Shown: piece after piece, positions 57,093-64,000 of the stretch
How the letters are laid out: each line of letters begins with the position of its first letter
Numbering within the stretch: position 1 is the first letter of the stretch
NCBI GenBank assembly: GCA_018296165.2
Contig: JACKQL020000006.1
Span: 868,001-932,000, forward strand
Reading direction: 5' to 3'
Length of the DNA stretch: 64,000 nucleotides
Source of the DNA: Termitomyces sp. T153
Lineage: Eukaryota > Basidiomycota > Agaricomycetes > Agaricales > Lyophyllaceae
Position numbers and translations under genes: made by a program
Notes under the pieces: model-generated
The model's input: only the letters and a program-made list of their open reading frames with translations
Databases searched by the model: none
Told to the model about the DNA's origin: nothing

Positions 57093-58180
57093 TCTATTTT
57101 AGCAAGAATGGCTCAAGATTCTCAGTCCACCTCCTTGTTATGCAGCCCCTGGAGACAACTCTGATTGTGTTTGAATTACCTTGGTTATGGGATGTCAACC
57201 CTAATATTGACTGGAAAGACCTCACCATGTGGTTCCCTGGCTCAAAAGCATATCTAGCAGCCACCATCCCCCTCCACCTCCAGTTCCCCTTAGACCCTGA
57301 CAATTACAACCCCAACCCTAGCAACTCTGGAGCTGTCAGCACCCCCACTACACTCAAGAACAACTAAGAAGGGGAGAAAGATGGACCCTCACCCCAGTCC
57401 CCCTTGAGCACACCCCAAAGGCTTCCCTCCAACATTCTCCAAAACCAGTACAAAGGTCCAGGATACCCCACACAGCACCATCAGACAACTCCAGACCCCA
57501 CCACTGCAACCTTGATATCTAACTCTATTGACCCAGCAGCCCTCAACATTAAAATCATTGGTGCCATCCCCTTTGCATGCATTCTACAAGATGGCACTCC
57601 CACTTACCAGCTCTAGATCACCCCAGCACTACTGGTAGAATACTTCTGTGGTAGCACTATCCCACCAGAGTCAAAAACAGAAGAACAGATTTTGCATGAA
57701 GTAGTTCCCCTGGAATATCATGAATTTTCTGACATATTCTCTGAAGGAAGTGCAGGAGAACTCCTACACCAATCCTATGACTACAAAATTGTTCTCAAAG
57801 GAGGCACCTTCCCCCCATTTGGCATGATCTACAACATGTTGGAAGTTGAACTCCAGGCTCTCAAAGACTACCTTAACAACATGTTTGGCAAAGGCATTAT
57901 ATGATCATCAGTCTCTCCTGCAAAGCTCTGGTCCTGTTTGCCAAAAAGAAGGATGGCTCCCTCCACCTCTGCATTGATTACTGGAGACTCAACAAAGTCA
58001 CCAAAAAGAACTGGTATTCTCTTCCCCTGATTGGTGAACTTGTTGATTGCCTCTGCAATGCAAAGATCTACACCAGAATAGACCTCTACTCTGGTTACAA
58101 TAACATCTGGATTGCTCTGTGGCATGAATGGAAGACTGCCTTCCATACCCATCATGACCTCTTCAAATACTTGTAATGCC
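57093..58180 (+). pseudogene. Gypsy family A fragment A5 (end of PR2 to mid RT)
   Basis: It starts in the second protease domain (PWLWDVNPNIDWKDL near 57175-57220). The linker follows (LPSNILQNQYKGPGYP; LNIKIIGAIPFACILQ). RT then follows (VVPLEYHEFSDIFSEGS at about 57700; KIYTRIDLYSGYNNIWIA near 58065-58120) and ends at LFKYL near 58176, before the catalytic box. There is no LTR, and both ends are abrupt. CpG-depleted, with few stops. Confidence 0.85.
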
Positions 58181-59080
58181 CTTTGATGTGCTCCTATGCC
58201 ACCTCGCTGCTATGCAAAGAACCAAAGAAAAGACCTAAACACTAGCAACTAGATAGGGTAGCTGGCAATAGGAAGTTAATAGGGGCAAGTCAGTAACCAT
58301 CCCAGAAAGCAAGAGCTAATGGCTGTGAAAGGAATGAGAAGTTAAAGACATTGCTATTGCTAGCCTGAATTGCTAGGTGGTAGCAAAAGATCACTAGATA
58401 GTAGGGAGAGAAAGGAACAAAGGCAAAAGAGTCACTAAGGAAGGGGGGGAACTAAGTAGTAGAAAGGGAGTTGGAAACAAGGAATGAGTGAGGTTCAAGT
58501 AGACTAGGGGACAAACACAAACTAATCACTAGCCATAGTCACTAGCATCACTAAGTCATAATAATGCTAAGGGTACCTGCAGTAAGCACCCAAGCTAGAT
58601 CGAGGTCAAGGTTGTCAAGACTTGTTGCTAAGTTGTTGGAAATGACAATAAAGAGCAATAAGAAATCTGAAGCTGGTAAGCTGAGAGCTAATAAGAGAAA
58701 TGGTACTATGTTCATTGTTTTGTCTCTATGTACAGGCAGTATTTATACTATTCATAGGTATAGTATTTGGAAAGGAAATGTTAGTTGCCACCAGTGACAG
58801 TGTCTGCCAAAGTGTTTATGATACATACTGGATGTCAGTCTGGTAATCAAGTATATGTACACAATGTCAATATGATGTGTAAAGATTGTCCATCACAAGA
58901 AAAGAGCATTTCCAACATCAATACCTGAGGTGTAGATGCCATTCAAGTATGTTTGTAAGACCAATAAGAAAAATGATAAGTAAGAAATCACATGGCTTTC
59001 AATATATCCCTTTTTAGAGCTGAGGCCATATTGTCACCAGGTGATTTTGCTAGTGATTGTTGCTAAGAAAGGTCTTGGCC
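58181..59080. other. No gene recognised
   Basis: AT-rich, with many short CTAG/TTGCTA motifs ('cactagca', 'gctaag') as in the sequence that follows. Only chance frames. Confidence 0.5.
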
Positions 59081-59300
59081 TTATTGTTCTAGGTCCACAG
59101 TCCAGACTCCACATGATGTGCCTTGTGATCCATAAGCCTTGTAGTCACTAAAATTCCATGCAAAAGGCTTCATTGTTCTAGATCTTGGGGCTAGACCTAA
59201 TGTGATAAGTGTTGTGACTTGTGCATGATCAATATAGTCAGCTGCTGCCCAGTCAGAAATACTAAAAACAGTGCTCAGCAACTAGTGGGTCTTATCATCC
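59081..59300 (-). pseudogene. Unidentified C-terminal ORF fragment
   Basis: A minus-strand frame (MLSTVFSISDWAAADYIDHA, then LGLAPRSRTMKPFAWNFSDY and GVWTVDLEQ) reads cleanly for 66 codons and looks coding in composition. It is not recognised. Upstream the frame has stops. Confidence 0.3.
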
Positions 59301-59478
59301 TCTCCTATGCTGAAATCTTGACCACCATTAGTCAACCCAAAGTCCCATGATTGCTTGCATGGTCTGTGCACCTAGAGGAGTAAGAATAAAAGCAGCTAGT
59401 AATTCAGCTGGACTTTGTCAGTTCTCCTTTCCACTTATCTCTTCACTTCCCTCAGCAATCTAAATCTTATTGCTATGT

Positions 59479-61490
59479 CTTCAGATCTTGCCTTTCAGCT
59501 GGAGAAGCATGCCATGGCCCAGGCTTTCCTTGATTGGGTTGACCACCTTCTTTCTGTTGCTCATGATTTGTTAACAACAAACCCTTGCTTAGCAGTCACT
59601 GCTAGTTTCAAGATTTGGTTGTGATGGTTCAAGATGGCTGGTAGTGGAATGAACTGGGCAGAGTTGTGAGCTGTCAACAAGGAGTGTTGGCAGCTATACA
59701 AGAAGTACAAGAGAGAGGATTGGATCAGAGAGTTTGACAAGCATTTTGTAAGTTCTTCTTTTGCTTTTTTAGTGACAATGTCAATGCTTTTGCTAGGCTC
59801 CACTTTTATCCTTGTTGGAGTTTTTGTTGGAGGATTTGGAGACTGAAATGATGGTAAGTGCTAGCAACATTGCCAAGACTAGCAACACCACTAAGGTAAC
59901 TATAGCTCTTCAAGGACTTGTCATCTAATGACCAGTTTTTCTTCCAGCACCCCCTATGCAAATTGGTGATGACAATGGGAGTTGAGTGCAGCAAGGGCCA
60001 TGGGAGCAATGTTAGTGCAAATTGAGGGGATATTGGAGAGGCTGGGCCCTCCACTCCTAAGAATGTGGCTGGTAGTATTGCTAAGGGGTTGGCAAAATTG
60101 CCAAGAGTGGCAAAAAACCCAAAAGGTAATGGGAAAGGCAAAGGGAAAGTTAGAGAGGAGGAGGAGGAGGAAGAGGAATTTGTAGTAAGTCTTGATCCAT
60201 TGCTTACCCTTAGCAATTGTCACTAACATTGTTACAGGAACTCATTCAAAATATGTTTACTGACAGAAAGCTGGCAAGTCTTCTTTGTTGATGAAAGGCC
60301 TTGATAGTGGTGAATACTGGTATGGGTGTGAGAGTAGTGCTGAAGAAGGCAAAGGGGAAATCAACAGTGTCACCTGAGGAGAGGCAAATGTTCAAAGAGA
60401 GACAGGGAACAGTAAGTCCTATGCTAACAACTTTTGAAAGTGTGACAACTGCTGGTTGGAGAATGATCCAGAGGAGTGTTGGTACCCTACCAGTGCCCAG
60501 CCCTGCTATTGCTGTGATAGCACAAAGAAAGGGTGCTCATATAGTGGTCAGTCATCAAGGAGCACTGATGGGAAGTTTGTCAAGAAGATAGTGGTGAGGG
60601 TGGCCTTCATGCAACAGGCCAGGGTCTTTGTGGAAACAACAATGGTAGTTAGTGGTGAAGGAGTAGCCAATTCATGTCAAGCATTCAAGCCTGAATCTGC
60701 TAACTTTGCAGGATGTAACAGTTGTGGGTAGTAGTGGAGTTGCTAAGGGGAAGCAACAGGAGGAGAGTCAAGAGGTGGTGGAGAATGAGGACAATGCTAG
60801 TGACAAAGGGAGCAACAGTGACAGTGACAGTAGCAACAACATGCCTTTGACACATAGATGAGCAGCAAGTCCTGTGTCAGTTGTTTTAACTAAGCAACAG
60901 AAGAAAGTTGCTAGCAATGAGGAGGAGAAGGTTGTGAATGTAGAGATGAGAGAGAGCACTCCCATGGTGACAGTTGCTGAGCTGGAGCTGGTAGCAAGCA
61001 AAGGAGAAGTTGAGGGAGAGTGAGCAATGGAAATGGATGATGACAATGAGAGTGACAAGGAGGCAAGAGTTTGTCAATGAGTCAGTCCTTTCTTTTGGTA
61101 ATCAATGTTTGCTAATTGTATTGCTAGGGAACCTGGTCCCATACTATGCTGTGATATGTGGGTGACAACAAGTTGGAGTGGCTGGGGGAAGACCTGGCTT
61201 TGCCAACACTGCTAATGTTGGCAACTTTGCTGAGAGGGTATGATGAGTGGGCAGCAAGATTGGAGATGAGGTTCCAAAAGGAGTTGGATAGGGCAAAGAA
61301 GGAGTTGCTGGAAGTGAGGGTGAGGTTTGCTGTTGCTAAGTGATTGCTAGCAACAGTGGTGGGATATTGGAGTGACTGTCAAGCTTTCTTGACTTGTCAG
61401 GAGGAGAATGGAGTTGGTGAAGCAGACTGGAAGGAAGAAGAGATGGAAGATGTGCCCAGCAATGATGGCAACCTTGACATCTAGCAACAG
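59479..61490 (+). pseudogene. Spliced gene with a Zn2Cys6-like cluster and coiled coil, decayed; function unknown
   Basis: The ATG at 59479 starts MSSDLAFQLEKHAMAQAF. After stops the reading reaches YKREDWIREFDKHF, then an intron (gtaagt at about 59749 to tttgctag), APLLSLLEFLLEDLE, a second intron (gtaagt at about 59852 to ttccag), a Lys/Gly part and an acidic run (REEEEEEEE, about 60170). A cysteine cluster CX2CX8CX8CX2CX6C lies at 60441-60536 (CDNCWLENDPEECWYP, CYCCDSTKKGC), followed by SSRSTDGKFVKKIVVRVAF. The C-terminal part has a coiled coil (FQKELDRAKKELLEVRVRF, about 61275-61330). The order of acidic/disordered part, cluster and coil resembles the family A antisense protein, but sequence similarity is not evident. 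It may be a host gene or the extra gene of another element. Confidence 0.5.
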
Positions 61491-61540
61491 CTACCTCTTC
61501 TGTATATATTTTTGTTATCAGTAGTAGCACAGACACAGAC

Positions 61541-61602
61541 TAGCCCCCTTAAGGGGCTTGATAGCCTTTGTACTATGTAGACTGGCCCCCTTAAGGGGCC
61601 CA
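61541..61602. repeat. Two copies of the palindrome CCCCTTAAGGGG
   Basis: Each 12-bp perfect palindrome sits in a longer 'gcccccttaaggggc' context, about 40 bp apart, just after the decayed zinc-cluster gene. Role unknown; a hairpin in the 3' UTR or a binding site is possible. Confidence 0.7.
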
Positions 61603-61609
61603 AGAAAAT

Positions 61610-61990
61610 GTATTATATTGCAATGGATTAAAAAAAGTAAGAGCTTAAGAAAGAAATGGCAAGTTCATATAAACCAAAAGTGAAGAGTATAAGCAAAGGT
61701 AAACAAGTCTTTATGCACTGTGAACAATGGGGGAAATGCTCAGTAGATCATCATGGCATGAAAACTCCCAAAAGTGTGCTGAGCACTAGCAGCAAACAGC
61801 AAAGTACAGCATCTTAACAAAAGCAAGAAGATGATAATGAAAGGGTCTGTAAAGGGTTTTTAAACAAGGGTAACACAGTTAAAACAAAATGAAAGACTTA
61901 ATGTTTTTGTAAAGTATTTCATGGTTTTTTTTTCTGAACAGCTAGTAAAGGATATATGTGAGATGAAAGCAAAATCAAGAGATGTTGCTA
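61610..61990. other. No gene recognised
   Basis: AT-rich sequence between the palindrome pair and the minus-strand frame at 62000. Nothing supported. Confidence 0.5.
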
Positions 61991-61999
61991 GGGCTTAGC

Positions 62000-62195
62000 A
62001 GATGATTTTTAGTCTTCTTTGTTACTAATGTCATCACCAGCATCATCATTGTCTACAAGGTCAGTTTGTTTGACTTCATGTAGGTGTGAGGTGTTGATGT
62101 TGAAAGCATTGCTAGGCACTGAGATGTGTTTTCTAGCAAAGTAAGGAACCAAGCAAAAGGCAGCTATTGGGTGATGCAACACTGAACCATCTGTA
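62000..62195 (-). pseudogene. Unidentified ORF fragment cut by a family B LTR
   Basis: The minus strand reads VLHHPIAAFCLVPYFARKHI, then SNAFNINTSHLHEVKQTDLV and an acidic end (DNDDAGDDISNKED), open over about 60 codons. It begins where the LTR ends. It is protein-like in composition but not recognised. Confidence 0.3.
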
Positions 62196-62199
62196 AGGG

Positions 62200-62560
62200 C
62201 AACCTCTGGAGTGGCAGATCAGAGTCATGCAGCTAGCAGAGGGGAATCCAAAGTATATTAGTGGAATAGACAACAATACAATCAATAACTAATCACCTAG
62301 CAGAGAGGAATCCAAAGAGAACAAGTCTAAGAATTCCTGCTGCTCAGTGCAGCACATCAGCAGATGGCAGAGGCATGGCAACTACTATACAGAAGATCAG
62401 AGCTGCTTCTAACTCTAGGGCAATGATTACTGAGGTAATATAGAGAACTCTGCAGTTCTCTAGAGATCTTCAGAGTTCTAAAATGAGCCCCAGAGATGTC
62501 AAACAAGCTGTGGAGGTGCTAAAACAAGTTGCAGAAGTTGGAAATGGAAGTCCCCTGACA
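62200..62560 (-). repeat. 3' LTR of the right-hand family B element
   Basis: On the element strand it starts TGTCAGGGGACTTCC right after the PPT. It is homologous to 1103-1453. The outer end near 62200 is altered (ACCTCTGGAGTGG where the left copy has TGTCTGGGAGTGG), so its exact limit is uncertain. Confidence 0.75.
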
Positions 62561-62576
62561 TCACCCCCCCTCTAGC
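62561..62576 (-). promoter_or_regulatory. Polypurine tract of family B
   Basis: Element-strand AGAGGGGGGGTGA directly before the LTR TGTCAGG. Confidence 0.7.
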
Positions 62577-62619
62577 ATATAGCATCTTGATGCATGGAGT
62601 AAAAGAAGTCTCTGATTGC

Positions 62620-64000
62620 TCAGTCCACTGGCAAGATAGGGTAGATTTCTTGTATGGTGTGCAGAGCATCTGGATGCCTCTGGTGGAACTCCTTGATGAG
62701 TCCAGGGGCATGCACATTCTCCTGCAGCTCCCAGAAGATATCCTCAATCCCATAGCCTTTCCACTTCACCTAGTACTGTAGTCATCTCCAGAATAAACAG
62801 CTATTCAGAATTTCCTCCACTTTATATTCCTCACTGTCATTGACTACCATGGAGGGTGGCAGAGATGGCAGACAATGCCCCAGAATAGGATCCTTAGAGG
62901 CCAGAATTAGTTTGACCACATTGAACACTAGATGAAGCTGGCATATCCCCACAAAGAGCCAGAGTCAATAGGCTAAGGGCCCTACTTGTCATTCTACTGT
63001 AAAGGGTCCCAACTGACAGTGTGACAGCTTTTTTGAGGGTTGGGTAGTTGTAATGTTAGAGGCATCCAGGTAGACTCAATCTTTAGGCTGATATTTGCAC
63101 TCTGGGGTTATCTCATGGTTGTAGTATTGCACCATGTCATCCTTTGTCTTTGCCAGTGCTGCTTGAGCCTCCTCTTGTGACCTCTTCATCTGGTCCACAA
63201 ATTTGTTTACTGCCTCATTCTCTAAGGGTCAGGCCTGGGGTTCAAAACCCCTGCATGGATGCCATTTTGTGTGGAGGGAGAATGGGGAGAATTGGGTGGA
63301 TGCATGAACATGGTTGTTGTATTGGAACTTGGCATCTGGGAGGAGTTTGTCCCAGTTGTCCTGGCACTTGTTGCAGAAGAGGCAGAGGTACTGCTCTAAC
63401 TCCTAGTTTATGTCTTCAGTCTGGCTATCAGACTGTGGGTGGTAGGTGGTGGAGGTGTGGAGCTTCACACCAAGCAGTTGGTAGAGCTCCTTGGTGAAGT
63501 CTGCCACAAATTGTGGTCCCTAATCAGAGATGTAGGTGTTAGAGAGGCCATAGAGCTTCCAGACATTCCTCTGGTACAGGTTTGTGGTGCCCATGGCAGA
63601 GCAGGTGGTGTGGGTTGGAATGAAGTGCACTCACTTGCTGTACAGATCCACCACCACCATGATCACATCATAAACATAGGCATTGGGGAGCTCTACAATG
63701 AAGTCCACAGAAGCCATGCTCCATTGTTCTATGGGCATGGGCAGCAGGTGTAGCTGTCCATAGGAGAGTCAGCATTGGAGCTTGGTCTGGAGACAGAGAT
63801 TGCATGTACTAGTGTAGGATCCAATATATTGGGACATCTGGGGCCACCAATAGTTCTGCAATACTAGCTCCAGTGTCTTCCACTGTCTGGGGTGCCCTGC
63901 AATGTGGAAGTTGTGGTGTTGCTCTACAATCCTCCAATGGAGCTCTAGAATGTTGGGAACATAGATACAGTCTTGGAAGGTCAGGATTCTGTCTTGGAGG
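62620..64000 (-). pseudogene. Integrase and chromodomain of the right-hand family B element
   Basis: Minus-strand Pol entering from beyond the window. The zinc region end is YIGSYTSTCNLCLQTK (about 63825). The core runs from WSMASVDFIVELPNAYVYD (63720) with D, then YISD.GPQFVADFTKEL (about 63530) with the second D, and HPQSDSQTEDIN (about 63420) with E. The linker follows (VQYYNHEITPECKYQPKD). The chromodomain is YKVEEILNSCLFWR and VKWKGYGIEDIFWELQE (about 62830-62720). It ends PILPVD and TGA at 62620, about 60 bp before the LTR. Several in-frame stops. Together with 25495-26955 it shows that family B is also a chromovirus. Confidence 0.85.

Noticed and set aside
57083..58176. A5 as the missing 5' part of A3
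   Set aside because: A5 is on the opposite strand, overlaps A3 in domain content (PR2 and RT) and is over 20 kb away, so it is a separate fragment.
1..64000. tRNA or rRNA genes
   Set aside because: No cloverleaf-like A/B box pairs or rRNA-like blocks were noticed by eye. A tRNAscan or Rfam search was not possible.

Overview
The window looks like a heterochromatic, transposon-packed stretch of a filamentous fungal genome, most likely an agaricomycete basidiomycete. The evidence is introns of about 47-53 bp with GTRNGT...CTAAC/CTGAC...YAG signals, chromodomain-bearing Ty3/Gypsy elements, a Rep/PIF1 Helitron, a hAT element, Copia remnants, and a decayed UbiA/COQ2-like prenyltransferase. The species cannot be fixed from the sequence. 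CpG is almost absent except inside one younger Gypsy copy, as expected for cytosine methylation followed by deamination. Almost every coding region is broken by stops or frameshifts.

Layout. 1-1453: 5' end (gag and LTR) of a minus-strand Gypsy of family B, inserted in the chromodomain of a plus-strand family C Gypsy (C1), whose 3' extra ORF runs to 5523. That ORF is split by a solo family A LTR (3332-5286, TSD CATGT), which itself holds another solo LTR (3658-4725). 5524-25490: family A copy A1 (plus), split in its RT by the full-length 11,017-bp copy A2 (minus, 10891-21907, TSD TTCAC). 25495-26955: family B pol fragment. 26960-31629: degraded A copy A4 (plus). 31630-36353: A copy A3 (minus). 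36354-38400: two arrays of a ~60-bp minisatellite, one arm of a 150-bp direct repeat and a CACTA-like MITE. 38600-44340: Helitron Rep-helicase gene (minus). 44645-44830: second arm of the direct repeat. 44864-47640: family C copy C2 (minus). 48668-52185: complete hAT element with 8-bp TSD. 52600-53825: UbiA pseudogene. 54060-57090: two Copia remnants. 57095-58180: A fragment (A5). 59479-61490: a spliced, decayed gene with a Zn2Cys6-like cluster. 62200-64000: 3' half of another family B element (minus).

The most interesting system is Gypsy family A. Between integrase and 3' LTR it carries a spliced three-exon gene on the strand opposite to gag-pol. It is present in four copies. It encodes about 531 aa with a Gal4-type CX2CX6CX15CX2CX6C cluster and a coiled coil, and has its own TATA-like box. 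The same family shows a Tf1-like self-priming layout: 13 nt directly inside the 5' LTR are complementary to the predicted 5' end of its own mRNA. It also has two tandem retropepsin-like domains. I infer a chromovirus lineage that encodes a putative antisense DNA-binding regulator.
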